A stretch of DNA of 64,000 bases from an uncultured Balneolaceae bacterium (GTDB lineage: Bacteria > Bacteroidota > Rhodothermia > Balneolales > Balneolaceae): assembly GCA_913057825.1 (NCBI GenBank), contig CAJXOW010000009.1, positions 1 to 64,000 on the forward strand, in the 5' to 3' direction. The notes under the pieces were generated by a model. It did not search any database. It was not told the DNA's origin and worked only from the letters and a program-made list of their open reading frames with translations. Position 1 is the first letter of the stretch; each line of letters starts with the position of its first letter. Both the position numbers and the translations under genes were made by a program. This document shows positions 43,737-52,845 of the stretch, one piece after another.

Positions 43737-46040
43737 TTAAAAATCTACGCTGTAGGTAACCGAGGGCAGTATGGGCAGCAATTTCACGGCGCTGCGCTCA
43801 ATCGGGCGCTCGTCCAGATCGTAGTTGTAGAACCACATGTTGCGGCGCGAATATACATTGATGATCTGGAATTTCCACTCGGCGCTTCCCATGCCGAAAA
43901 ACGTACCGTCACGGGTGGCGCTGAGGTCGACCCGGTGATAGGGCGGCAGACGGGCGGCGTTGACCTTGCCGACCAGCAGTTGTCCGCGCCGGTCTTCGCC
44001 GAAGGGAAACCCGCCGGTTTCGGTATAGCCCAGCGGGCGCGTGTAGGCCTGTCCGGTCGCGTAGTTGAAGACGGTCGAGAGCTCCCAATTGTCGGTCAGT
44101 CGATAACTTAGCGTCATGGTTACATCGTGCGTACGATCGTATTTCGGGGGATAATACCGCGCCTTGCCCGGATTTTCGATCGAGTGATTGTAGCCGGGAA
44201 ACTTCCGCATTGTGCGGGCGAAGGTGTAGGCAAGAAAGCCGGTGAGTCGTCCGACCTGTTTCTGAAATTGCACTTCGGCCCCGTACGCATACCCGTCGCC
44301 GAACCGGAAGATCTCCCGGTAGTCTTTCCCGGCCAGGTTGTTGATAAACGGGTCCTGCTGAAAAAGGTCGTGCATCGTGCGGTAGTAGATCTCCCCGTCG
44401 AGCTGATATCCCTCGAACGGCTGCGTTTTGGCCCCAAGGATAAACTGGTCGCCCCACGACGGCGGGACGCCCTCGTCGCTCGTCAGCCAGTAGTCAAATC
44501 CGGAAAACGCCTCGTTGGTGACCAGCGTCAGGTACTGGTAATAACGTCCGTAGGCGGCCTGGAGGCGGACATTCGACAGCCACTGGTAGTCGACCGACAA
44601 CCGCGGGGCAAGTCTTAGATAATTACCCTCCGAAAAATGCGAGAGCCGAAGTCCGCCGTTGACTTCCCACCGCTCATTCGGCTGCCACCGGTCCTGAATG
44701 TAGGCCTGGTTGTAGTAAGATTTCAGGAGCTGCGAAAACGTTTGTTCTCCGTCGAAATAATCCTTGTAATTGAAATTCATGTAACCGCTCCAGAATCCGC
44801 CATCGATCTCGTGATCGCCGTAAAAATACTCCAGGTCGCCCTTCACTGACAGGTCATAAATTTCATTGTCCTGCCGGATGCCGGTCCCGCCGATACTGAT
44901 AGTGGGTTCGTTGAAATAGCGCGAGCCGGTGACCGTCAGATCAGCAAAAAGGTTATCCGTGATGATTCGCGTCCAGTTGGCACTGACCGTTTGGTTGCCG
45001 TAAAACAGGTTGATTTGCGCATCGTCGGCAAAGGGGATCCCCACATTGTCGGTCCCCGAATAAAACGAAAGCGAGAGCTTGTCGTCCTGCGAAGCCGACA
45101 GATTAATCTTGCCGTTCAGGTCCCAGAAATAGAATTTATTGGGGATACCGTCCTGCGTCTGACGAAGTCCGGCCAGCAGCGGTTCGAGCGTCGAACGACG
45201 AAATGCGATCATGTAGGATCCGTGCTTATACGGTCCCTCGTGAATAATGCTCGAGCTCAGCATGCCGACCTGGATACCCGTGTGATAGTTGTTCCGGTTG
45301 CCGTCCTTGTTGTAAATAGCCAGCACCGAACCGAGTCGTCCGCCGTACTTCGCCGGGTATCCCCCTTTGTAGAGGCGGACGTTCTTGATGGCGTCGGGAT
45401 TGAAGGTCGAAAAGAATCCGAAAAAGTGGGAGGGGTTATAAACTTTGGTCTGATCGAGCAGGATGAGCGTCTGATCCGAACTGCCCCCGCGAATATAGAG
45501 TCGGCTGGAAAAATCCGACGCTGCCTTCACGCCCGGCAGCAGTTGGGCGGAGCGAAACACATCCGACTGCAGGACCGACGGCATTTGCTGAATCATGTCC
45601 GTCTGAATCTCCGCCCGTCCGATCGATCGTTTTTCACGCTCCTCGCGCTCCGACTGCACGACCAGCTCGCCCAGCTCCTGGCTTTGTGGTTCCATTTCAA
45701 TATCGAGGCGGCGCGATTCGCCCGCTTCAAGGGAAATTTCCTCTCTATAGGTTTTATAGCCGATATAGGTACAGCTCCCCTCGTACGTGCCCGGTTCCAG
45801 GTTCTGTATGGTGTAATAACCCGCCGTATTGGTTGAGGCCCCCTTGTTTAGCAATTGAATAATAACATTCGCCCCAAGGAGCGTCTCACCCGTGGTGGCG
45901 TCGCGGACATACCCGTTGATAGCAGCGGTGTTATCCTGCGCCTGGAGGGAGGGGGCATTGAAAAGGGTTAAAAAGAATATAAGACTAAGAACAAAGAAAA
46001 ATCGGCAATCGTCAGTCGTCGCAAACTCGCAAATTTTCAT
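43737..46040 (-). CDS. TonB-dependent outer membrane receptor with carboxypeptidase-like N-terminal domain
   Basis: A 767-residue receptor. Signal peptide to about residue 35; a CarboxypepD_reg-like beta-sandwich at about 38-125 (INGYVRDATTGETLLGANV); a plug domain at about 130-240 (VFRSAQLLPGVKAASDFSSRLYIRGGSSDQTLILLDQ); then a 22-strand barrel. It imports an unknown substrate across the outer membrane, powered by TonB. It pairs with the DUF4249 lipoprotein just downstream. Its upstream region is shared, divergently, with a BNR protein gene 850 bp away and contains a family A repeat. Confidence 0.93.
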   Translation of the reverse strand: MKICEFATTDDCRFFFVLSLIFFLTLFNAPSLQAQDNTAAINGYVRDATTGETLLGANVIIQLLNKGASTNTAGYYTIQNLEPGTYEGSCTYIGYKTYREEISLEAGESRRLDIEMEPQSQELGELVVQSEREEREKRSIGRAEIQTDMIQQMPSVLQSDVFRSAQLLPGVKAASDFSSRLYIRGGSSDQTLILLDQTKVYNPSHFFGFFSTFNPDAIKNVRLYKGGYPAKYGGRLGSVLAIYNKDGNRNNYHTGIQVGMLSSSIIHEGPYKHGSYMIAFRRSTLEPLLAGLRQTQDGIPNKFYFWDLNGKINLSASQDDKLSLSFYSGTDNVGIPFADDAQINLFYGNQTVSANWTRIITDNLFADLTVTGSRYFNEPTISIGGTGIRQDNEIYDLSVKGDLEYFYGDHEIDGGFWSGYMNFNYKDYFDGEQTFSQLLKSYYNQAYIQDRWQPNERWEVNGGLRLSHFSEGNYLRLAPRLSVDYQWLSNVRLQAAYGRYYQYLTLVTNEAFSGFDYWLTSDEGVPPSWGDQFILGAKTQPFEGYQLDGEIYYRTMHDLFQQDPFINNLAGKDYREIFRFGDGYAYGAEVQFQKQVGRLTGFLAYTFARTMRKFPGYNHSIENPGKARYYPPKYDRTHDVTMTLSYRLTDNWELSTVFNYATGQAYTRPLGYTETGGFPFGEDRRGQLLVGKVNAARLPPYHRVDLSATRDGTFFGMGSAEWKFQIINVYSRRNMWFYNYDLDERPIERSAVKLLPILPSVTYSVDF

Positions 46041-46269
46041 GAGAGTGTCAGGGACGTCTTGATGGTTCAGTTTTGAATTTCTGCATGGCTTTTACGCATC
46101 GTGTACGTCACATTACACGATTTATTGTTTAATACAATCATCTGTTGATTAAAAAATATCAAGCTGTATATACGTCCCGACCCGGTTACATGTTTCAAAT
46201 CCAAGAATACGAAAGGTTGGTTAAATGTGAAACAGGTTTAAGATGATTTAATGTTAGATTTTGCAGGAA

Positions 46270-46420
46270 ACCCCGGGCGGCGGTTCCGAAGTATTTCGTT
46301 TTTCGGTAAATGGTTGGAAAATGCATATAAGCCCATAGGCATTAATATTAACCTGTGCATGATGAATAGGTCTCAAAATGAGAAAAACGTTCGAACGAGG
46401 AACCGCCGCCCGGGTTTTAA
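46270..46420 (+). repeat. Family A palindromic element, copy 6
   Basis: CCCGGGCGGCGGTTCC at 46272-46287 faces GGAACCGCCGCCCGGG at 46399-46414. Inside are CGAAGTATTTCG and AACGTTCGAACGAGG, the first subfamily. Forward orientation. Confidence 0.88.
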
Positions 46421-46700
46421 ATTGTATCTGGGGGTTGTTTCTACCTTGCGATAGCCTTTTGTATCCAATAGATTGATAACACAATCATTTATAAAATAAA
46501 GAGAGATGCAATGCGCTGTTTGGGTTACATAGCTCACTTTCCCGAGCTTATAATTATTAAATACTAAAAGTTTATCCGACAGGATATATCTATCGGTTGC
46601 GGACAGGGAATTATACGGTTTCCCGTAAAATGCTGTTGATGAAGTAGTGTTTTTTTATCATACCATCAACCAGTTTAATAATTTACATATTTATTATGAT
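46421..46700. other. AT-rich intergenic DNA
   Basis: No coding frame or repeat recognised. The promoter of the TonB receptor or of the BNR gene may lie here or nearby. Confidence 0.3.
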
Positions 46701-46845
46701 CATGGGCAAGCGCCTGCGGGTGAAGAGCTAACCCGTGATGGTGATCCGAGCGAGGTAATTTACGCGTAAATGCACCAAGCGAGGGAAAACTAACGGAAGC
46801 TTCGGGTGAAATCGGACTAAAGAGCGTTGCCGGATCGAACTACTT
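46701..46845. other. GC-rich, hairpin-rich stretch; possible structured RNA or unknown repeat
   Basis: A sharply bounded stretch set in AT-rich DNA, 49 bp before the BNR gene. It has hairpin CGGGT-GAAGAGCTA-ACCCG at 46717-46734, hairpin GGTAATTTACGCGTAAATGC with ACC at 46754-46776, and the repeated words GAGCGAGG / AAGCGAGG on either side of the second hairpin. GGGTGAA occurs twice. It does not match the conserved core of any riboswitch class I can recall (cobalamin, TPP, SAM, c-di-GMP, c-di-AMP). Strand cannot be decided. Confidence 0.35.
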
Positions 46846-46893
46846 AATTTATAGGGCGTTTCATCGTCAAAAATTTTCTTAAAACACTCAATT

Positions 46894-48306
46894 ATGGCAC
46901 GACAGATACCTACCGTTGTATTAATGACACTTACATTTTTTCTAATGGTCCCGGATGATGCATTGGCTCAGTGCGAGGCTGATTCGGCCGGTTGGCGGTC
47001 GATCGGATTGGAAAATGCGGGAGAGAGTATAAATGACATCGCCGTGCATCCGGATTCGTCCGGTCATATTTTAGCGGCGACTTCCTCGACAGTGTATTGG
47101 ACCGAAAACTGCGGGGATTCGTGGAGCAAAATCTCTATAATGGATTCGTCCTTCTCGCAAGTCGAAATTAACGGGTCGGCGCCTGACACGATGTTGGTGT
47201 TGGGCAATCGTTTGTTTCGTTCGATGAACGGTGGAGATTCCTGGTCGGCAGTCGACCAGGGTATATCGCTGACCGGCAAACATCGGATTTGCGATTTGGC
47301 AGTTCCTGCGGATTCAAGTTCTTGGGATTATATCTATGCCGGGGTTTGCGGATCGAGCAGCGGAGCGCTGTATCGCAGTGAAGATATCGGCGGCAGTTGG
47401 GTTCAAATTCAGGATACCGCTGAACAGCGATTACAATCCTCGGTGACCCAACTGGATCTAGAGCGGGGAACCACCCGGCATCTTTATATCGGCACGGATT
47501 CCTCCTCGCTCTTATACACGGCAGATGCCGGGACGAGCTGGTATGAGGTTGAGATGGATACGGGAATGACCGGTCTGCGTCAGATTGAAGGGAGTAATCA
47601 TCATGCATTTTTGCTATCCGGTGACCGTGTAATTCAAAGCGTTCAAGTAAGTCATGACCGCAATAATGGATATAGTACGGACACTGTAATGACCATGTCG
47701 GTCCCGGAAACCGTGACTAAGGTTAACGAATTGAGTTATGGAGCGTTTTATAATTGCGGTCAATATTTACATATGTCGACCGACAACGGTATCTACCGCC
47801 AGGCCGTACTTATATTGACGCATCCCTGCTTTGAAGGTCCCACCGAATGGGTTAAAACCGGCACCGGATTATCCCACGAGAATATCAACACTCACGCCTT
47901 TGCACCTAAGCGAATAGGAGATCATGGCGGTAGCAATCCCTATTCCTTTGTCGGACTGCAAAACAAAGAGGGGCAGTCGGGTGTTTATATTCGTGCCACC
48001 ACACAGGAATTCACTGCTATAGAGGGGCCATCCGATCGACCGGCACAATTTACCCTGCAGCAAAACTATCCCAACCCCTTTAATCCGACGACCAAAATTG
48101 AATATCACCTGCGCAGTGCCACCAAGGTAACGCTGGCGGTTTATAATTTGCTCGGGCAACGAATCAAAGTACTTGAGAAAGCCACTAAACCTGCTGGTAC
48201 GTATACCGCTACTTTTAAGGCGGGCGGACTATCGAGTGGGATCTATATCTACAAACTGCAAACTCCATCGTACAGTCAATCCCGCAAGATGCTTTTGCTG
48301 AAGTAG
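46894..48306 (+). CDS. Secreted BNR/propeller protein with type IX-like sorting domain
   Basis: A 470-residue protein. Signal peptide ends at about residue 25 (DDALAQC). The body repeats BNR/Asp-box-like units (TENCGDSWSKI, SMNGGDSWSAV, SEDIGGSWVQI, TADAGTSWYEV), as in photosystem-assembly-like or sialidase-like propellers, but without the arginine triad of true sialidases. The C-terminal 80 residues are a sorting domain (LQQNYPNPFNPTTKIEY ... SRKMLLLK). Role outside the cell is unknown. The stop lies 2 bp from the convergent argJ stop. Confidence 0.85.
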   Translation: MARQIPTVVLMTLTFFLMVPDDALAQCEADSAGWRSIGLENAGESINDIAVHPDSSGHILAATSSTVYWTENCGDSWSKISIMDSSFSQVEINGSAPDTMLVLGNRLFRSMNGGDSWSAVDQGISLTGKHRICDLAVPADSSSWDYIYAGVCGSSSGALYRSEDIGGSWVQIQDTAEQRLQSSVTQLDLERGTTRHLYIGTDSSSLLYTADAGTSWYEVEMDTGMTGLRQIEGSNHHAFLLSGDRVIQSVQVSHDRNNGYSTDTVMTMSVPETVTKVNELSYGAFYNCGQYLHMSTDNGIYRQAVLILTHPCFEGPTEWVKTGTGLSHENINTHAFAPKRIGDHGGSNPYSFVGLQNKEGQSGVYIRATTQEFTAIEGPSDRPAQFTLQQNYPNPFNPTTKIEYHLRSATKVTLAVYNLLGQRIKVLEKATKPAGTYTATFKAGGLSSGIYIYKLQTPSYSQSRKMLLLK

Positions 48307-48308
48307 TA

Positions 48309-49514
48309 CTATGTCGTATACTCGGCGTTGATCCGGATGTATTCGTAGGAGAGATCGCAGCCCCAGCCGGTGGCGTTTTCGTCACCCTGGTTGAGATCGA
48401 TGGTGACGGTGACGGTCGAGGTTTGTAGCTCTTTTTTGAGCTCGCCGCGGCTGACGTCGGTCGGCTGACCCTGCTTGAGGATCTGTTTCTTGCGGTTGGG
48501 TCCAATGAACAGGTCAACCTTATCGGGATCGAAATCCACGCCCGAGCGACCCGCGGCGGCCAGAATGCGTCCCCAGTTGGGATCGGTGCCGAAAATAGCC
48601 GTCTTGACCAGGCTGGAATCGGAAACCGTGCGAATCATCTGACGCGCTTCTTTCTGGCTGGCGGCGTTTTCGACGTTGTATTCGACGAGTTTCGTCGATC
48701 CCTCGCCGTCGGAGACGATCAGCTTGGCCAGGTGCACGCACAGTTTTTCCAGATTTTCCTTAAAGGTATCGTAAGCGCGTCCCTCTTCGGTAATCTCCTC
48801 GTTCCCCGCCTCGCCGTTGCACATCACCGAAACCATGTCGTTCGTGGAAGTATCGCCGTCGACCGTAATCATGTTAAAACTGTTGTCGACCGCTTCCTTG
48901 AGCGCCTTGTCGAGCAGTTCAGCGGAAATACTGACGTCACAGACGATAAACCCGAGCATGGTCCCCATATTCGGATGAATCATCCCGGATCCCTTGGCGA
49001 TGCCCGCCATGTTGATATCCTTGTCGTCGACTTCAAACGAGGTAAAGCCCTCCTTGGCGTAGGTGTCGGTCGTCAGAATCGCATTCGCTGCCAGCGTGCC
49101 CGCAATATTGCGGTCGTCAAGCTTCTGCACGCACTCCTCGATGCCGCCGAGCACCTTCTCCGTCGGAAACGGCTCGCCGATCAGTCCGGTTGAGGCCCCG
49201 TGGACCGACTCCTTTTCAATATCGAGCAGCTCGGCCGTTTTCTCGGCCATCGCCACCGCGCCTTTCCAGCCCTGCTCGCCGGTGCAGGCGTTGGCGTTGC
49301 CCGAATTGATGACAAACGCCTGGGCCTTGCCCGATTTAATATGCTCGCGGCTCAGCTTGATCGGCTCGGCGCAGACCACATTCCGCGTAAACACCGAAGC
49401 CGCCGTAGCGGGCGACTCCGAATAGATCAGCGCCAGATCGCGCCGTTTCGATTTGATACCCATGTGAGCACCCCAGGATTTGATACCGCGGACGTCTGAC
49501 AAGTTATTTAGCAT
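48309..49514 (-). CDS. argJ: Glutamate N-acetyltransferase / ornithine acetyltransferase
   Basis: A 401-residue ArgJ. It transfers acetyl from N-acetylornithine to glutamate, and in bifunctional forms also from acetyl-CoA, in the cyclic arginine pathway. The precursor self-cleaves before Thr185 in MGTMLGF, preceded by KGSGMIHPN. Other landmarks are INSGNANACTG near 69 and the C-terminal DPNWGRILAAAGRSG near 310. Because ArgJ is present, ArgE and a separate ArgA are not needed. It is downstream of argC in the same direction, separated by a heptad element that may weaken or modulate read-through. Confidence 0.95.
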   Translation of the reverse strand: MLNNLSDVRGIKSWGAHMGIKSKRRDLALIYSESPATAASVFTRNVVCAEPIKLSREHIKSGKAQAFVINSGNANACTGEQGWKGAVAMAEKTAELLDIEKESVHGASTGLIGEPFPTEKVLGGIEECVQKLDDRNIAGTLAANAILTTDTYAKEGFTSFEVDDKDINMAGIAKGSGMIHPNMGTMLGFIVCDVSISAELLDKALKEAVDNSFNMITVDGDTSTNDMVSVMCNGEAGNEEITEEGRAYDTFKENLEKLCVHLAKLIVSDGEGSTKLVEYNVENAASQKEARQMIRTVSDSSLVKTAIFGTDPNWGRILAAAGRSGVDFDPDKVDLFIGPNRKKQILKQGQPTDVSRGELKKELQTSTVTVTIDLNQGDENATGWGCDLSYEYIRINAEYTT

Positions 49515-49571
49515 GATTGACTTTGGTGAACTTTAATAATGTGTTTCAATAAATAGTTTCGTTTGCGGTAT

Positions 49572-49708
49572 AGCTGAAAGCTGGAAGCTCAAAGCTCAAA
49601 GCAGCACTTAGCGTATTCGAAATTGTAATTCAGTTTTGTATATATATTTAATTGCTGGCCTGTTCAAGCCAGATGCTGCTTTCAGCTTTGAGCTTTCAAC
49701 TCTCAGCT
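49572..49708. repeat. Heptad-repeat element, GCTCAAA/GCTTTGA type, between argC and argJ (family H)
   Basis: Arms 49572-49603 and 49675-49708 face each other (AGCTGAAAGCTGGAAGCTC-type versus GAGCTTTCAACTCTCAGCT-type) in 7-nt steps. The core keeps GTATTCGAA and TTTTGTATATATATTTAA, a divergent version of the 40.6 kb core. An added hairpin GGCCTG-TT-CAAGCC lies in its second half. Confidence 0.8.
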
Positions 49709-49710
49709 TA

Positions 49711-50748
49711 TTACGGACTAAGCGGCGGATTCTCCAGTCCCGTTCGTTCGATGTTTCCGAACATGATATTCATGTTTTGGATCGCTTGTCCGGCGGCGCC
49801 TTTGACGAGGTTGTCGATCGTCGCGATGGTCAGCACGCGGTTGGTGCGGTCGTCGTATGTGACGTATAGATCGCAGAAATTCGAGCCGCGGACGTCCTTG
49901 AGGGACGGCGGTTGATCGACGACTCGTACGAAGTATTCTTTTCCGTAGTAGCTAACGTAGTACTCTTCCAAGAGTTCCTTGCTGACCTCGCCTTTCGGCG
50001 TGCTGTAGATCGTGGACAGAATCCCCCGGTCGATCGGCAGCAGGTGCGGGGTAAAGAGAATTTCCGGGAAGATGCCCGATTGTCGCTCGAGTGCCTGCTG
50101 GATTTCGGGCGTGTGCCGGTGATCGAGCAGCCCGTAGGCCGAGAAGTTTCCGAAGACCTCCGGGAAGTGGGTCTTCTGCTTGGCCGTGGCGCCGGCGCCC
50201 GTGACGCCGCTTTTAGCGTCCACGACGATGTTTTCGGGTTCGATGACGTCGTTTTCGAGGAGGGGAGCGAGTCCGAGGATCGCCGAGGTCGGATAACAGC
50301 CGGGATTGGCTACCAGCTGCGCATTGCGGACGTTATCGCGGAACAATTCTGATAAACCGAGGGCAGCCTCCTCGATCAAGTCCGGCGCTTCATGATCCTG
50401 CCCATACCATTGTTTATAGGATTCGGCCGAGGTCAGACGAAAATCCCCCGAAAGATCAATAATCCGATACGGGGGATCCCGGTGATCCCGGATGAATTCC
50501 ATCGACACGCCGTGGGGCAGGGCCAGGAAGACCAGGTCCAGATCGGCATCGTCAAGATCATCCATCGACTGCAGCTCCAGGTCCGTGAGTCCCTCGAAAT
50601 GGGGATACACCTCGTAGAATTTGTCGCCCGCCCGACTCTCGGAGGTAATCATTTCAATTTTAACCTCGGGATGGGGCAGGAGCAGCCGGACCAGCTCGGA
50701 TCCGGTGTATCCTGTCGCCCCTACAATTGCAACATCAATACTTGCCAT
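49711..50748 (-). CDS. argC: N-acetyl-gamma-glutamyl-phosphate reductase
   Basis: A 345-residue ArgC, which reduces N-acetylglutamyl phosphate to the semialdehyde with NADPH. It has the Rossmann motif VGATGYTGSELVRLL at residue 9 and catalytic Cys151 in NPGCYPT. The histidine region FTPHLLPIDRGILST near 232 is also kept. It is 6 bp after argD, so the two are coupled. The C-terminus ends directly at the heptad element. Confidence 0.95.
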   Translation of the reverse strand: MASIDVAIVGATGYTGSELVRLLLPHPEVKIEMITSESRAGDKFYEVYPHFEGLTDLELQSMDDLDDADLDLVFLALPHGVSMEFIRDHRDPPYRIIDLSGDFRLTSAESYKQWYGQDHEAPDLIEEAALGLSELFRDNVRNAQLVANPGCYPTSAILGLAPLLENDVIEPENIVVDAKSGVTGAGATAKQKTHFPEVFGNFSAYGLLDHRHTPEIQQALERQSGIFPEILFTPHLLPIDRGILSTIYSTPKGEVSKELLEEYYVSYYGKEYFVRVVDQPPSLKDVRGSNFCDLYVTYDDRTNRVLTIATIDNLVKGAAGQAIQNMNIMFGNIERTGLENPPLSP

Positions 50749-50754
50749 ATTTGT

Positions 50755-51948
50755 TTATTCAGTTTCGTTTTCGACTTCTTTAATGGATTCAATAAGCACC
50801 TCGACGACCTTGTTCAAATCCTCGTTGGGGATGGTCAGCGGCGGAACCAGTCGGATCACGGTGTCGGACGTGCAGTTCGACAGCACGCCTTTTTCCCGCA
50901 TTTTCGTAACAACCGGCTTGCCCTTAAAGTTCAGGTCGACGCCGATCATCAGTCCCTCGCCGCGGATCTCGCGGATCGCGTCCCAGTCCTCGGCCGCTTC
51001 TTTCAGTTTGCTCTTGGTGTACTTGCCTTTCTTCAGGGCTTGAGCGGGGATCTGTTTCTCCTGCATCACCCGCAAAGTCGTTAGTGCCGCCGCGCATCCC
51101 ACGGGATTTCCGCCGTAGGTGGTGCCGTGCTGACCCGGTTCAAACGCCTGGCTGACTTCTTCCTTCGCCAGGAACGCCCCGATCGGAAATCCGCTGCCCA
51201 GTGCCTTGGCTGTAGTTAGAATATCGGGTCGTATGCCATACCGCTGAAACGCATAAAAAGCGCCCGTACGTCCCATACCGCACTGGATCTCGTCGAAGAT
51301 TAGCAGGGCTCCGTGCTCGTCGCACACCTGACGGGCTTTTTTCAGAAATTCTTTTTCGGCCGGATGGATACCGCCCTCGCCCTGGATCGGTTCGAGGATC
51401 ACGCCGATCGTATCATCGGTAACCGCCTCTTCAAGGGCCTCGGCATCGTTGAACGGCACCTGGGCGAATCCGCCGGGGACCGGCTCGAAGCCTTTCCAGT
51501 ACTTTTCCTTGCCCATCGCAATCGTGCCGAGGGTACGACCGTGGAAGCAGTTTTTCATCGAGAGAATCTTGTCGTCCTTGCCCCGATCATGTCCATATTT
51601 CCGCGCCAGCTTGACGGCGCCTTCGACCGCCTCACCGCCGCTGTTGCAGAAAAAGACGCGATCCAAGCCCGAGACCTGGGTCAGCTTCGCCGCCAGGTCA
51701 CTCATCGGCTGCGTGTAATAGAAATTGGAAGCGTGAATGAGCCGCTCGGATTGCTGCTGTATGGCGTTGACCACTTTCGGGTGACAGTGACCCAGAGAGT
51801 TGACCGCAATACCGGCCAGGGCGTCGATATACTCGTTCCCCTCGGCATCCCACACGCGGGAACCCATCCCCCGGGTCAGCGTTAACGGGTGACGGTTATA
51901 AATCTGGAAATGATGTTCGTGTTCAAGGTCTTGCGCGGTATCGGACAT
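50755..51948 (-). CDS. argD: Acetylornithine aminotransferase (class III)
   Basis: A 397-residue PLP enzyme that converts N-acetylglutamate semialdehyde to N-acetylornithine. PLP lysine is Lys248 in TTAKALGSGFPIGA; the Asp holding the pyridine ring is in LLIFDEIQCGMGRTG near residue 217, and GTTYGGNPVGCAAA near 279 is typical. First gene of the argD-argC-(argJ) run. A class III aminotransferase for another substrate is possible in principle, but context makes argD secure. Confidence 0.93.
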   Translation of the reverse strand: MSDTAQDLEHEHHFQIYNRHPLTLTRGMGSRVWDAEGNEYIDALAGIAVNSLGHCHPKVVNAIQQQSERLIHASNFYYTQPMSDLAAKLTQVSGLDRVFFCNSGGEAVEGAVKLARKYGHDRGKDDKILSMKNCFHGRTLGTIAMGKEKYWKGFEPVPGGFAQVPFNDAEALEEAVTDDTIGVILEPIQGEGGIHPAEKEFLKKARQVCDEHGALLIFDEIQCGMGRTGAFYAFQRYGIRPDILTTAKALGSGFPIGAFLAKEEVSQAFEPGQHGTTYGGNPVGCAAALTTLRVMQEKQIPAQALKKGKYTKSKLKEAAEDWDAIREIRGEGLMIGVDLNFKGKPVVTKMREKGVLSNCTSDTVIRLVPPLTIPNEDLNKVVEVLIESIKEVENETE

Positions 51949-52164
51949 GATAAACGGTTCTCGGTTATGTTCCGGTTAATTTCAAAGCGTCATCAGATGG
52001 GTATATGATACAACAGAAGCAGATCATTTTAAACTGTTATTTGAGTGTAAGGATTCGGTGGTTAAACGGTCTATATTTAGGATATTGCAGGTAGTCTGCA
52101 AAAATTGATGATTTGTGGGGAATAATGTAGTTTGGATAGAGAAGGCTAAACAAATATTAAGCGT

Positions 52165-52407
52165 ATGAAAACACTGACGGCCACTGAAGTCCGGAAAAAG
52201 TTACTACATCTATTAAACGAAGTTGTTGAAACTCATGAGCCGGTGAAGATTACTGGAAATCGATCTAATGCTGTGCTGATTAGTGAAGAAGATTATCGTT
52301 CAATCATGGAGACGCTATATCTGAGTTCGATACCTGGAATGCAGGAGTCTATCGGAAAGGGAATGAATACACCTTTGAAGACCACTGACAAGAAGTTAGA
52401 GTGGTAG
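52165..52407 (+). CDS. Orphan Phd/YefM-type antitoxin
   Basis: An 80-residue Phd/YefM-family protein: LTATEVRKKLLHLLNEVVETHEPVKITGNRSNAVLISEEDYRSIMETLYL is the standard N-terminal domain, and the C-terminal helix ends in LEW. In intact modules a YoeB/RelE toxin starts within a few bases of this end. Here 85 bp of non-coding DNA follows, and then an unrelated small gene. The toxin is absent. Confidence 0.85.
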   Translation: MKTLTATEVRKKLLHLLNEVVETHEPVKITGNRSNAVLISEEDYRSIMETLYLSSIPGMQESIGKGMNTPLKTTDKKLEW

Positions 52408-52492
52408 TTCGTTAGAGAATAGTTGTATGATATCTTGTCTTCAGGTCTTATTAGATTAAGGAATCACTTACTATCCCCAACTAATAATTAAA

Positions 52493-52732
52493 ATGGAAGA
52501 TTCGACTCTTTTAAAAAAGATTGAAAAGTTGCCTGCACAGGTAAAGAAACAGGCCAAAAGCTATGTAGATTATCTGTATAAAAGATATGTATTGGATAAA
52601 GATAGAACCGGTAAAAGTGAGGGTAAAATAGCAGATAGTGACTTCTTCGGTATTTGGAAAGATCGTGTGGAGATGAAGAACAGCAGTAAATGGGTAAGAG
52701 AAGTTCGAGAAGATCAATGGCCGAGAAAATAA
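52493..52732 (+). CDS. DUF2281-type small protein, probable orphan antitoxin
   Basis: A 79-residue protein: LLKKIEKLPAQVKKQAKSYVDYLYKRY at the N-terminus and DSDFFGIWKDRVEMKNSSKWVREVREDQW at the C-terminus. This form is usual for DUF2281 proteins encoded immediately ahead of PIN-domain (VapC-like) toxins. No PIN gene follows; the next coding region is on the opposite strand. It is therefore either an orphan antitoxin or a remnant. Confidence 0.65.
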   Translation: MEDSTLLKKIEKLPAQVKKQAKSYVDYLYKRYVLDKDRTGKSEGKIADSDFFGIWKDRVEMKNSSKWVREVREDQWPRK

Positions 52733-52845
52733 ATTATGGCCAAAGAAAAATTCAATTGCTCACTAAGAACCGCAGGGACTTTCGCTTTATAAAGGGGGTA
52801 AAGCTTATAAAGTACTTACGTGAGTGAATTTATGTTTAAAAATAT

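Noticed and set aside
44991-45836. 281-codon plus-strand frame opposite the TonB receptor
   Set aside because: Antisense shadow of a strongly supported receptor gene with plug and barrel motifs.
46251-46454. Frames on both strands across the 46.3 kb palindrome
   Set aside because: They only translate the family A repeat.
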